A stretch of DNA of 35,597 nucleotides, taken from the NCBI GenBank assembly GCA_036745875.1, contig DAIOFH010000031.1, positions 1 to 35,597 on the forward strand, written 5' to 3'. The DNA comes from DAIOFH01 sp036745875 (GTDB lineage: Bacteria; Planctomycetota; SZUA-567). Below, one piece after another: positions 15,945 to 24,166 of the stretch (position 1 is its first letter; every line of letters begins with the position of its first letter). The notes beneath the pieces are model-generated. The model was not told the DNA's origin, ran no database searches, and saw only the letters and a list, made by a program, of their open reading frames with translations. A program made the position numbers and the translations under genes.

Positions 15945-16979
15945 ATGGCGTCAGGAAAAACCCTACTTCTCAAGGACTGTCCGACCGGCGGCTGCGGTGC
16001 GAAGATCGGGCCGGCCGAATTGGCCGGCTGCCTGAAAAATCTCCCTCCCATGCATGATGCCGCTCTGCTGGTCGGTTTTGACAGTTCCGACGATGCCGCC
16101 GTGTACAGGATATCGGAACGCGACGCCATTGTATCCACCGTCGATTTTTTCCCTCCGATGGTCGACGACCCCCGCACCTTCGGACGGATTGCCGCCGCCA
16201 ACGCACTCTCCGACGTCTACGCCATGGGCGGCGTGCCGCTGTTCGGCCTCAACCTGGTCTGTTTTCCCCAGACCATGGACAAGGCCATTTTAGGGGAAAT
16301 ATTGGCAGGTGGCGCTGAAAAAATCATTGAAGCGGGCGCTGTCGTGGCGGGCGGCCATTCCATTTACGATTCCGGCCTCAAATACGGCCTGGCCGTAACC
16401 GGCCGGGTCAATCCGCAGCAGGTCTACCGCAACAGCGCCTGCCGCCCCGGCGACTGCCTGATCCTCACGAAACCGCTTGGCGTAGGCCTTATCCTGTCGG
16501 CGGCGCGGGCACAAGCCGCCGGGGCGGATGAATTGCGGCAGGCGGTCGCCTCGATGGAAAGGCTCAATAAATATGCGGCGCAAAAATTGCCGCCCTTCCA
16601 GGTGCGCTCCGTGACCGACATCACCGGATTCGGGCTGCTGGTGCATGCGGCGGAGATGGCGGGCGCGGATGCAACCCTGACCATTCATTTCGATTCGCTG
16701 CCGGTTTTGCCCGGTGCGCTGAAACACGCCTCAAGCTACCTCGCAACCGCCGCAGGCCAGCGCAACCGCAACCATCTTGAAGGAAAAATCGATATCGCGG
16801 CCATTTCGGCGGCCGGACAAGAGGTGCTTTTTGACCCGCAGACCTCGGGCGGCTTGCTGATCAGCGTCGCCGAAAGCGATGCACCCGCCTTGTGCGCCGC
16901 AATCCGGCAGGACGATCCGGCGGCGTCCATTGTCGGCCAAGTTGCAAAACGGGAAAAATATTCTGTTTCCATATTCTGA
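15945..16979 (+). CDS. selD: Selenide, water dikinase
   Basis: Makes selenophosphate from selenide and ATP. The 344-residue protein has the catalytic pair C17 and K20 (GGCGAKIGP), at the same numbers as in E. coli SelD. It also has the metal-binding aspartates in DSSDDAAVY and the AIR-synthase fold motifs (ANALSDVYAMGG, then DITGFGLLVHA, DPQTSGG). The active-site residue is Cys, not Sec. The start at 15945 has GGGAGAG upstream; the frame extending to 15738 is antisense to the lyase gene. No selA, selB or selC is seen, and the neighbours fit selenophosphate use in an SDMH. Confidence 0.97.
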   Translation: MASGKTLLLKDCPTGGCGAKIGPAELAGCLKNLPPMHDAALLVGFDSSDDAAVYRISERDAIVSTVDFFPPMVDDPRTFGRIAAANALSDVYAMGGVPLFGLNLVCFPQTMDKAILGEILAGGAEKIIEAGAVVAGGHSIYDSGLKYGLAVTGRVNPQQVYRNSACRPGDCLILTKPLGVGLILSAARAQAAGADELRQAVASMERLNKYAAQKLPPFQVRSVTDITGFGLLVHAAEMAGADATLTIHFDSLPVLPGALKHASSYLATAAGQRNRNHLEGKIDIAAISAAGQEVLFDPQTSGGLLISVAESDAPALCAAIRQDDPAASIVGQVAKREKYSVSIF

Positions 16980-16990
16980 AAGGAGCAGCC

Positions 16991-17572
16991 ATGGACATCG
17001 TCGATCTTCGCGGCAAACCGTGCCCCATCCCTGTTATCGAGACGAAAAAGCTCCTCGCGTCCGCGACTCCGGGCACAAGCGTCACTGTTTTGGTGGACAA
17101 CGATATCGCCAGGCAAAACCTCCAGAAGATGGCGGAGGGCGAAGGCCATGGCTTCAGCTTCGAAAACAAACCGGAAGGCGCTATCCTCGTCACGATCTTG
17201 GCCACGGAAGGCTGCAAAATCGGCGTCGATGATGCTGGTGGGCTGGTGGTGGCGATAGGCAGCGGCTGTATGGGGAGCGGCAGCGACGAACTCGGCGCGA
17301 CGTTGATGAAAAGTTTCATCTTCTCCCTCACCGAACAGGACGGCTCCCCCGACCAGATTCTCTTCTTCAACGGCGGCATCCATCTTACCTGCGAAGGATC
17401 GGCCGCCCTCGACGACCTCGCCGCACTTGCGGCCAAAGGCGTAACCATCAACTCCTGCGGGGCCTGCCTGAACTATTACCAGAAAACCGATAAACTCAAA
17501 ATCGGCAACGTCACCAACATGTTCATGATTGTCCAGACCATGGCACAGGCCAAAAGACTGATTACCCTATGA
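16991..17572 (+). CDS. yedF: YedF selenium metabolism protein
   Basis: The 193-residue protein has a TusA/SirA-like N-terminal domain with C11 (DLRGKPCPIPVI), followed by a DsrE-like C-terminal domain with C156 and C159 (NSCGACLNYY). This two-domain YedF family co-occurs with selD and is thought to carry selenium or sulfur. AAGGAG sits before the ATG, 11 nt after the selD stop. It overlaps the next gene by 4 nt. The family call is firm; the carrier role is inferred from cysteines and context. Confidence 0.93.
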   Translation: MDIVDLRGKPCPIPVIETKKLLASATPGTSVTVLVDNDIARQNLQKMAEGEGHGFSFENKPEGAILVTILATEGCKIGVDDAGGLVVAIGSGCMGSGSDELGATLMKSFIFSLTEQDGSPDQILFFNGGIHLTCEGSAALDDLAALAAKGVTINSCGACLNYYQKTDKLKIGNVTNMFMIVQTMAQAKRLITL

Positions 17573-17853
17573 AAGAAGATCCGGCAGCGCCCGCATTGTC
17601 ACAGGAAATTGTCCTCACCTTCCCCAATGTCCAAAACGCCCTCCGGGGCGAACAGGCGCTTCTCGACTCGGGGCTCGCTGTGAGGATCATGTCCCGGCCG
17701 GCCGCTTTGGGCGAGGGCTGCGGCATTTGCCTGCGCATCAACGTGGACGAATACGACGCGGTGAGGGAGTCTCTGCAGGATGCGGCGGTTCTCCTCGAGG
17801 CTGCTCATCTCAAGGAACAGGGCAAGAACGGAACCGCGTACACACAATTGTAA
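17569..17853 (+). CDS. DUF3343 protein, putative selenium/sulfur carrier
   Basis: A 94-residue protein of the DUF3343 type: N-terminal VLTFPNVQNALRGEQALLDSG, then a cysteine motif C51-x2-C54 (GEGCGICLRI). Family members sit beside NifS-like, YedF and SelD proteins and are suspected to pass selenium or sulfur. It is coupled to yedF by an ATGA overlap. Its stop lies 3 bp from the stop of the convergent mocA-like gene, leaving no space for a terminator. Confidence 0.85.
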   Translation: MKEDPAAPALSQEIVLTFPNVQNALRGEQALLDSGLAVRIMSRPAALGEGCGICLRINVDEYDAVRESLQDAAVLLEAAHLKEQGKNGTAYTQL

Positions 17854-17856
17854 AAT

Positions 17857-18483
17857 TCACGGAAGGGATGAGTATTCCTCCTGCGTGTCGATATCCTTTA
17901 CCACTCCGGGATCGTCCACCGACACCAACAGCAGGGAATCCCCCAAACGGGAAAGAATGCCCCGCGCCCCGACATCTCCGCGCAATTCGGCGATATCCTG
18001 GAACAACGCTGGCGACAGAACAACGGGATTGCCGCGCCTGCCTTGATATGACGGCGCGGTCGCACCATGCCCAGGATTGCGCCGCAATGCGTCACGATGC
18101 GCCGTAGCGAGCTGATCCATTGTCTCCGCTTTCACCAGTGGCTGATCCCCCAGCGCGACCAGAACGCCTATTAATCCCGGAAATCCGTTCCATTCGGCGA
18201 TTCGCGAGACCCCAAGGCGGAGCGAGGTGCTTTGGCCATCCCGCCATTCCGTATTTTCGACTATCTGTACATTATCCGGGCACATCCGCCTGACACTGTC
18301 CGCCCCGCAGCCGATGACCACAAACACCGGCCCTTTATGCCGCATGGCGAGAATATGGTCAAGCGTGTGGAGAAAAATGGCTTTGCCGCGCCACGGCAAG
18401 AGAAGCTTGTCGCCGCCAAGGCGCGAACCGCCACCCGCAGCGAGAACCAGAACAGCTATTTCGTTGTTGGATAGTGCAGACAT
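17857..18483 (-). CDS. mocA: MocA-like molybdenum cofactor nucleotidyltransferase
   Basis: MocA-type enzymes attach CMP to Mo-molybdopterin to form the dinucleotide cofactor of xanthine dehydrogenase-type enzymes. The 208-residue product has the NTP-transferase motif LVLAAGGGSRLGGDKLLLP, a GDQPLV metal motif and GRRGNPVVLS. The start at 18483 is inside the end of yqeC, which fits a two-gene unit. SDMH clusters normally include such a gene. Whether it uses CTP or GTP cannot be decided by eye. Confidence 0.88.
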   Translation of the reverse strand: MSALSNNEIAVLVLAAGGGSRLGGDKLLLPWRGKAIFLHTLDHILAMRHKGPVFVVIGCGADSVRRMCPDNVQIVENTEWRDGQSTSLRLGVSRIAEWNGFPGLIGVLVALGDQPLVKAETMDQLATAHRDALRRNPGHGATAPSYQGRRGNPVVLSPALFQDIAELRGDVGARGILSRLGDSLLLVSVDDPGVVKDIDTQEEYSSLP

Positions 18484-19238
18484 TCCATACCGCTCCGCAT
18501 AAGTGAACCGACGACAAACCAGTCCAGCCGACCCGGACACTGCCTGGCAAGCTCCAAGGCAAGCGCGGCACCGGCATCTTCCGCTCCGGGAAGATCGGCC
18601 TGGTTGGCAAAAAGCATTCGCTTGGCCGTCGCCGGGGCATTCTTAAACATTCCCCGGGGATGGCAGGCGAGGGAGGCGACTGCGGCGGGCGTTATTTCAG
18701 CGCCGGGAACAAGCCCGGTCGTCTCGGTTATTTGTTCCAACCGAAATGCCGTCTCTACGGTCAGGCCCTTCCCCATGCAGCCTAATCCCATAACGGCGAC
18801 CACAATGCCGGAGAGCGCCGGGATAACCGGCTCATGGGTTGCCGGAGCCTTGAGCGGACGTCCTGCCGCCCCGTCGGCTTCCACAAGTATCCAGTCGGCA
18901 ATGCCGCGCAGGTAAAGTTCGTCGACTTCACCGGGCTGATAGCCATATACCTTGCCGCCATCCTGCTCCGCCGAGGGAGGACGGGCTGAAAATTGCATCC
19001 CCCCGGAAATGGGCCGAAGCCGTTCAGGACCGCCCTCAAGCACGACGGATGCACAGATATTCGGCGTTGGCGGGAGCATTCTTGTTGTCGTGGTGGCCAG
19101 GACGGTCTGGCCGCGCAGTGCCAGGGCGTTCGCAAGAGCGTAGAGAAGGGAAGTTTTGCCTCCGCCGCCGACAATGCTTACAATACATGGTTTGACAGAC
19201 GATACGAGCTTGTCGAGGCTGACAACCGGCTTGTCCAT
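18456..19238 (-). CDS. yqeC: YqeC selenium-dependent hydroxylase accessory protein
   Basis: The 260-residue protein has a P-loop near its N-terminus (VGGGGKTSL, about residues 23-31) and the conserved LVEADGAAGRPLKAP block of the YqeC family. The family is found almost only with SDMH genes and is believed to take part in cofactor maturation. The start at 19238 is the best family fit, although its ribosome site is weak. ATG 19298 is an alternative that would overlap yqeB on the other strand. It is 37 bp from the divergent yqeB start. Confidence 0.9.
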   Translation of the reverse strand: MDKPVVSLDKLVSSVKPCIVSIVGGGGKTSLLYALANALALRGQTVLATTTTRMLPPTPNICASVVLEGGPERLRPISGGMQFSARPPSAEQDGGKVYGYQPGEVDELYLRGIADWILVEADGAAGRPLKAPATHEPVIPALSGIVVAVMGLGCMGKGLTVETAFRLEQITETTGLVPGAEITPAAVASLACHPRGMFKNAPATAKRMLFANQADLPGAEDAGAALALELARQCPGRLDWFVVGSLMRSGMECLHYPTTK

Positions 19239-19275
19239 AACATAAACCCCGAAAGGGAAAAAAGGAGAAATAGAA

Positions 19276-20097
19276 ATGGCGCCGCCTAATGAATCCATGG
19301 TAGGGAAAACGCGCATCCTGATCAAGGGAGCGGGTGAAATGGCGACCGGAGTGGCGGTACGGCTCTACCGGGCGGGATTCACATCCCTTCTTCTTTTGGA
19401 GACGGACAAACCGCTGGCTGTGCGCCGCGCCGTCAGTTTTTGTGAAGCAATATATGACGGCAAACAGGAGGTGGAAGGAATTCCGGCGGAGCGCCTCGAA
19501 AGCCGGGGCGAACTGGAAAAAATCTGGAGCCGGCGGGCGGTGGCTGTCATGGCCGATCCGGGCTGGTCAGCCCTGTCCTGGTTCTCCCCCCGCGTCTGCG
19601 TGGATGCGGTGATCGCCAAGCGGAACCTCGGAACCCACCTGGAGGATGCTCCCCTGGTGGTGGCTATGGGACCAGGCTTTGCCGCCGGGCAAGATGCGCA
19701 TTGCGTGGTGGAAACGAATCGCGGGCATAACCTCGGCCGCATTTTCCGTACCGGGTCGGCGGAGGCGAATACCGGCGTTCCCGGCGCTATCGGCGGGTTC
19801 ACGACGGAGCGCGTCCTCCGCGCCCCGACGGACGGCGTGGTCGAGCAATGCAGGGAAATCGGCGAGTCGGTACAGGCAGGGGATGTTGTGTGCCGTGTGA
19901 CTGGACTCGATGTCCCGGCCGCCATCGCAGGGGTGGTTCGCGGCTGCATCCGCTCCGGCATCCAAGTCCGTAACGGGGTCAAACTCGGCGACATCGACCC
20001 CCGCAACAACCGCCTCTATTGTTTCACCGTTTCTGAAAAGGCGCGGGCGCTGGGCGGTTCGGTGCTGGAAGCGATCTGCGCCGACCTCTTTACTTAA
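19276..20097 (+). CDS. yqeB: YqeB selenium-dependent molybdenum hydroxylase maturation protein
   Basis: The 273-residue protein begins with a nucleotide-binding-like stretch (ILIKGAGEMATGVAVRLYRAG) and has the family blocks DGKQEVEGIP, VVAMGPGFAAG, GHNLGRIFRTG and IDPRN. It belongs to the EF2563/YqeB group that marks SDMH loci. AAAAGGAGA lies 7 nt ahead of the ATG. It is a single plus-strand gene between two minus-strand units. Its biochemical step is not known; involvement in selenium addition to Moco is the accepted idea. Confidence 0.93.
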   Translation: MAPPNESMVGKTRILIKGAGEMATGVAVRLYRAGFTSLLLLETDKPLAVRRAVSFCEAIYDGKQEVEGIPAERLESRGELEKIWSRRAVAVMADPGWSALSWFSPRVCVDAVIAKRNLGTHLEDAPLVVAMGPGFAAGQDAHCVVETNRGHNLGRIFRTGSAEANTGVPGAIGGFTTERVLRAPTDGVVEQCREIGESVQAGDVVCRVTGLDVPAAIAGVVRGCIRSGIQVRNGVKLGDIDPRNNRLYCFTVSEKARALGGSVLEAICADLFT

Positions 20098-20152
20098 AAC
20101 AGCGGCAGGCGCAAGCCCGCCGCCATATTTATGCTTTCGTACTTGAAATGCT

Positions 20153-20980
20153 TCAGCGTAAAACAAATTGCAACACAAACAGCGCGGCGACAACCAGGGT
20201 CGGGATCTTGATTTCCCTGCTGCGGCCGGTGATGAATTTCAACACCACATAGGAAATGAGGCCGAAGGAAAAGTTTTCCGGGATGGTCGAATAACCGGTG
20301 GCAAAGCTGAGGATGGTGGTGGCGATAATGCCTATCAAAACCGAACCCTTGATGTTTTTCGAGCATAGGGCTGCGATGATGAACAAGCCGACCAGGGTCA
20401 GGAGAGCGCCATGGATGATATGGCCGCTATTGGCGAAATCGGCGAAATTCACCAACGTCACCTGGGTGGCGGGGCTGGCGACGACGATCTTGGAATTCTG
20501 TAGGCCAAGATAGGCAATGAACAGGCCGATGCCTCCGGTAAGGGCGCGTTTGATGTTTTCCGGAATGCCGTTAATGATTTTTTCCCGGATCCCGACTGCG
20601 GAAATGACGACAAAGATAATACCGGAGTACAGGACGAGAGGCAGGGTCATCTGGTATAGCTCGACCTTGCTCAGTTCGCGATGCGCGAGGAACGCGGCGA
20701 TGGACGGCGCGGCTGTATAAGCGAAAAAGGCGTTCAAGCCCATGCCGGGGGCCTGGACAAAAGGAATCTTGGCGTAGAACGCCATGAAGAAGGTGCCGAT
20801 GGCGGAGCCGATGCAGGTGGCGAAAAACACGCCGTTGAAGATGGATGCGTCCCCCTGGCCCAGCACCATCGGGTTGACGAGGATGATGTAGGCGGTGGCG
20901 AAGAAGGTGGTGATTCCGGCGAGAATTTCAACTCTGGCAGTGGTGCCGTTTTCCCTCAGGCGAAAATAACGCTCCAACAT
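20153..20980 (-). CDS. AzgA-family purine permease with large internal deletion
   Basis: The AzgA/PbuG family imports adenine, guanine or hypoxanthine and normally has 430-460 residues. This frame gives 275 from the start at 20980 (GGAGG upstream). The N-terminal half is normal: RENGTTARVEILAGITTF, APGMGLNAFFAYT, IGLFIAYLGLQNS. After GSVLIGIIATTILSFATGYS the sequence jumps to PENFSFGLISYVVLKFITGR, which is the family's last membrane region. The DLFDT and TYIES segments and several helices in between (about 150-165 residues) are missing, yet the frame is open. The junction is near 20285-20300. Probably inactive or altered. It sits 105 nt after guaD. Confidence 0.85.
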   Translation of the reverse strand: MLERYFRLRENGTTARVEILAGITTFFATAYIILVNPMVLGQGDASIFNGVFFATCIGSAIGTFFMAFYAKIPFVQAPGMGLNAFFAYTAAPSIAAFLAHRELSKVELYQMTLPLVLYSGIIFVVISAVGIREKIINGIPENIKRALTGGIGLFIAYLGLQNSKIVVASPATQVTLVNFADFANSGHIIHGALLTLVGLFIIAALCSKNIKGSVLIGIIATTILSFATGYSTIPENFSFGLISYVVLKFITGRSREIKIPTLVVAALFVLQFVLR

Positions 20981-21085
20981 GATATATCCTCCGATGCGAT
21001 GCAAACGAAATATGAATGGAATTCGGGTGCGCTCAGAAAATCGCCGGGCGACTTTCTGATGGGACCTCGGTTTTGGCATGGAATG

Positions 21086-22360
21086 TCAGCCGATCTGTTT
21101 TCCGCGCACGTATTTTTCCGTGATATGGCGGTCATCCGAAAGGTAGATGACCCTGGCCAACCGCTCGGCGAGGTCGAGCGGGAACGGCGCGCGTAACGGC
21201 GCGTCGTCTATCACCAGGGCGTCGAACTCATACCCGTCGTCAAACGACCCCACCCTGCCGAAAAATGCGCCGCCGCCGACAGTGCCGAGCCAGAACGCCT
21301 CTTCCACCGTCAACGCAGGTTCGCCCTGGTCGCGAAGCCGCCAGTGCAGCTTCGAAACCTGTATGGCGTCGGACATGGCGCGGAAAATAGAGGAATGGCA
21401 ACCGCCGGCCATGTCGCTTCCAAGCCCAACCCGCAGACCATGCGAGAGGAAGCGGCGCACCGGTGCTATTCCTGAGGAAAGGTTCATGTTGGATTGCGGA
21501 CAATGCGCGACATACACCCCCTGCCGACGCACCAACTCCATTTCTTCGACGTCCGACCAGGTGCAGTGCGCCATGACGGTCGGCACATCGCCGCCGAACA
21601 GTCCGTGGCGCAAATAGGCGTCGCCGTAACAATCGCTTTCCGGGCAGAGTTCCTTTACCCAGGCGATTTCATTCTGGTTTTCGGAAAGATGCGATTGCAG
21701 CGGCAGACCGAATTCCCGTTGGATTTTCGCAAGATCGTCCATCAGCTCGTCGGAGCAGCAGGGAATGAAACGCGGCGTAAGGATCGGCGTGGTGTTTTTG
21801 AACCGCCCCATTACCGCCTTGAGCCATGCGCGGGTTTCCCTGCCGGCATCGGCGGAACAGGATTCGCAGAGGTTTTCGCCGCCGTTCCTGTCCATGTTCA
21901 CGCGGCCGACCATGGTCACGAGGCCGGACTGCTCCAGCATTTCCATGAGCATGACCGTGGCGGGCGTATGGGTGGTGGCGAAAAGAGAGATGCGGGTGTT
22001 CGGTCCCGCCTTGAGGTCCCGGACCAGCATTTCGTAGGCGGTGCGGGCATAGGCGGTATCGTGATATTTCGCTTCTTCGGGGAAAGTGCGGGTATTGAGC
22101 CAGTCGAGAAGTTCCAGGTCCATTCCCAGGGCGCGAAAAGCGTATTGTGGGGCATGCATATGCAGATCGGTGAGACCGGGAACGATCAGCTTCCCCCGGC
22201 GATCCTTGACCGGCAAAGCGGCGTAACGCTCGGGGACCTGCCCGAAAACGCCCCTGGATCTGCCGTTTTCACAGACCAGATACCCGTCTTTCCGCATGTC
22301 AAGGCTGGTGGGGCCTCGGCTGTAACAGATGTCTCCCCTTAGCACAAAGCTGTTGTCCAT
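21086..22360 (-). CDS. guaD: Guanine deaminase
   Basis: Converts guanine to xanthine and ammonia. The 424-residue amidohydrolase has H67-x-H69 (DLHMHAPQYAF), the histidine in LPLQSHLSENQNE, the HCTW motif and the metal aspartate in GLGSDMAGG, all guanine-deaminase features. The start at 22360 has AAAGGAGG upstream; the longer frame to 22507 runs through the riboswitch leader. It is the first gene after the purine riboswitch, so guanine-type ligand control of its own catabolic enzyme is likely. The truncated azgA-like gene follows. Confidence 0.95.
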   Translation of the reverse strand: MDNSFVLRGDICYSRGPTSLDMRKDGYLVCENGRSRGVFGQVPERYAALPVKDRRGKLIVPGLTDLHMHAPQYAFRALGMDLELLDWLNTRTFPEEAKYHDTAYARTAYEMLVRDLKAGPNTRISLFATTHTPATVMLMEMLEQSGLVTMVGRVNMDRNGGENLCESCSADAGRETRAWLKAVMGRFKNTTPILTPRFIPCCSDELMDDLAKIQREFGLPLQSHLSENQNEIAWVKELCPESDCYGDAYLRHGLFGGDVPTVMAHCTWSDVEEMELVRRQGVYVAHCPQSNMNLSSGIAPVRRFLSHGLRVGLGSDMAGGCHSSIFRAMSDAIQVSKLHWRLRDQGEPALTVEEAFWLGTVGGGAFFGRVGSFDDGYEFDALVIDDAPLRAPFPLDLAERLARVIYLSDDRHITEKYVRGKQIG

Positions 22361-22525
22361 CGCTGTTGTCCTCCTTTTGGGATTCGCATTGTACGCGAGT
22401 GGTCGACAGGGGCGTGATGAGGAGGGGAAAACCGATGGCATAAAAAAACCCGCGACAGTCGCCATGCATGTCTTTCCCATCGAACGGCGATACCGACTCC
22501 TCGCCAAACACCCCGATGCCGGGAA
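22361..22525 (-). promoter_or_regulatory. Riboswitch expression platform and guaD leader
   Basis: The leader between aptamer and guaD holds GTCTTTCCC at the end of P1 (plus 22521-22529) and its exact complement GGGAAAGAC (plus 22470-22478), which could open P1. A small hairpin GCGAC/GTCGC (22452-22462) followed by GGG and T7 (22442-22448) could be a weak terminator. The ribosome site AAAGGAGG is not obviously masked. Whether the switch is on or off with ligand is not resolved by eye. Confidence 0.5.
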
Positions 22526-22593
22526 AGACCCATAGTCAACTATTTGCGGTAGTTGGTAGAAACATCCGACCGATTACGGATATATACGAGTCT
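22526..22593 (-). promoter_or_regulatory. Purine riboswitch aptamer, guanine type
   Basis: Read on the minus strand, the 68 nt fold as the classic three-way junction. P1 pairs AGACTCGTA with TATGGGTCT (9 bp with two wobbles). P2 pairs ATCCG with CGGAT. P3 pairs AACTA with TAGTT around the loop CCGCAAA. The junction has the near-invariant GTTTCTACC and GACTATG. The specificity base corresponding to C74 is C (GACTATG rather than GATTATG), pointing to guanine or hypoxanthine, not adenine. The L2 loop supplies GG and L3 supplies CC for the kissing pairs. It lies 165 nt upstream of guaD and points at it. Confidence 0.92.
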
Positions 22594-22652
22594 GCTTTTT
22601 CACTTCCTTTTCCGGTGCGTCACCTCCTTTCGCCATTTTGAACAACTGGCAC

Positions 22653-22700
22653 GGAGAACCCAGGGATTTTTTAAAACATTAAACATTCCCTGTGTTCTCC
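22653..22700 (-). terminator. Strong hairpin after the permease gene
   Basis: GGAGAACCCAGGGA and TCCCTGTGTTCTCC form a 14-bp stem with one mismatch and an AT-rich 20-nt loop, 16 nt past the permease stop. There is no T tract after it on the minus strand, so it may be a rho-assisted or stability hairpin rather than a classic intrinsic terminator. It separates the permease operon from the riboswitch unit. Confidence 0.55.
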
Positions 22701-22715
22701 GCTTCGTCAAGAAAA

Positions 22716-24110
22716 TCAATCGACATCGATAACCGCCGACTCCTTGTTCTGTTGCGGATCGGGCGGGAAGATTATATTGACAACTATACCCAGGATGCAG
22801 ACGGTTGCAACCGAATCCTTGAAAAGCAGCTGGAAGAATTTCGGCATCTGGGCGTAGGATTCAGGGCTCGCGGTGCCGAGTCCGAGACCCATGGCAAGAA
22901 TGGTGGAAAGAACGATGATGTTGCGGTGGCTGAAGCCGGATTTGGCGATAAGCTTGATGCCGTTGATGGTGATCATCGCGAAGACGCTGATAACCGCGCC
23001 GCCGAGGACGGCATCGGGCATCATGGAGAATATTGCGCCGATCTTCGGGACAAAACCGCAGAGGATAAGCGTTATCGCACCGGTGAGGATACAGAACTTG
23101 TTGACGACGCCGGTCATGGCCACGATACCGGCGTTCTGCCCGAAGGCTGTGTTGGGGAGCGTATTGAACACGGCGGCCAGGGCGGAGCCTGCGGAGTCGG
23201 CGAAGATCGCCCCGGACGTCTCCTTGGTGGTGGCTTCGCGGTTGAAAGCGGCCACGGTGATGCCGGAAGTGTTGCCGATCGTTTCGAGGCCGGAGACTAT
23301 ATACAGCGCGGCAAAGGTGAGGATCGCATCGAGATGGAATTCAAAACCGAAATGCAGCGGTTTCGGCAGGGCAATCCACGGGGCCTGCAGCACCAGGTCA
23401 TAATTCAGCTTGCCCATGAGCATGGCGGCGACATACCCGACAATGATGCCGATCAACAACGATGACAGCTGGACCAGACCTTTGCCGAAGCGCTGGCAGA
23501 CCAGGATGGTGATGAAGACGATAAAGCCCAGCAACACATTCACCGGCGCACCGAAATCCGGTTTCCCCACGCCGCCGAGGAAATAGTTCGTCCCGGCGCG
23601 CAGAAGGTTGATGCCGATGGCGATCAGGACTGCGCCAATGACCAGCGGCGGGAAAAACCGTTTCAACGGCTTGATGAAGAACGCCATGAAAAACTCGATA
23701 AGGCTGCCGACCAACGCGCCGCCGAGTACGCCCGCGATGCCATAGGCCTTGCCGACCGTGATGGCGGTGGGGACAAAGGCGAACGATGTGCCCATGACGA
23801 TGGGAAGTTCCGCGCCGAGGCGCGGCAACTTGCTTTTCTTGCCAAAAATCGACAGGGGGTAGAGTTGGAAAACGGTGGTGATGCCGGAAACGAGCATGGC
23901 GCATTGCACCATGATGATGCGGTCGCCGCCGCCAAGCCCCACGACGCCGGCGAGGATGAAACAGGGCGCGAGGTTGGAGGTGAACATTGCCAGGACATGC
24001 TGCAATCCGAGCGGGAAGGCTTCCCAGAACGGAGGCCGCCCGTACAGTGAATATACCAGATTCGATTTGTTCTTCAATTGTCGTATGGTTTTATCCGTGG
24101 GTTCTGACAA
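22716..24110 (-). CDS. NCS2-family xanthine/urate permease, TTG start
   Basis: Proton-coupled purine uptake across the inner membrane. The 464-residue protein has about 12-14 hydrophobic segments and NCS2 marks: GLQHVLAMF at the start, VSGLETIGNTSGIT, then NTAFGQNAGIVAMTGVVNK. The QN.G-type motif and GLQH favour the xanthine/uric acid branch (XanQ, UacT) over uracil. The start codon is TTG with GGAGGG 7 nt upstream. It is the last gene of the arcC-ridA-ssnA-ygfK-permease operon, which supports a purine substrate. Exact specificity cannot be told. Confidence 0.9.
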   Translation of the reverse strand: MSEPTDKTIRQLKNKSNLVYSLYGRPPFWEAFPLGLQHVLAMFTSNLAPCFILAGVVGLGGGDRIIMVQCAMLVSGITTVFQLYPLSIFGKKSKLPRLGAELPIVMGTSFAFVPTAITVGKAYGIAGVLGGALVGSLIEFFMAFFIKPLKRFFPPLVIGAVLIAIGINLLRAGTNYFLGGVGKPDFGAPVNVLLGFIVFITILVCQRFGKGLVQLSSLLIGIIVGYVAAMLMGKLNYDLVLQAPWIALPKPLHFGFEFHLDAILTFAALYIVSGLETIGNTSGITVAAFNREATTKETSGAIFADSAGSALAAVFNTLPNTAFGQNAGIVAMTGVVNKFCILTGAITLILCGFVPKIGAIFSMMPDAVLGGAVISVFAMITINGIKLIAKSGFSHRNIIVLSTILAMGLGLGTASPESYAQMPKFFQLLFKDSVATVCILGIVVNIIFPPDPQQNKESAVIDVD

Positions 24111-24166
24111 GGTCTACCCTCCTCTATCGCGTTTGGTTTAATTTTTAAAACTCCTGAAGATACCGT

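Noticed and set aside
15945..19275. Possible selenocysteine codons in the selenium genes
   Set aside because: SelD, YedF, DUF3343 and the NifS-like protein all use Cys at the key sites, and no in-frame TGA joins two conserved halves. The MerR break is a frameshift, not a TGA read-through.
22574..22603. Nine-codon frame starting GTG in front of and into the riboswitch, with an SD-like AAAGGAGGTGA upstream
   Set aside because: The SD-like site is about 19 nt from the GTG, too far for normal initiation, and the frame runs through the aptamer. Chance is more likely than a leader peptide.
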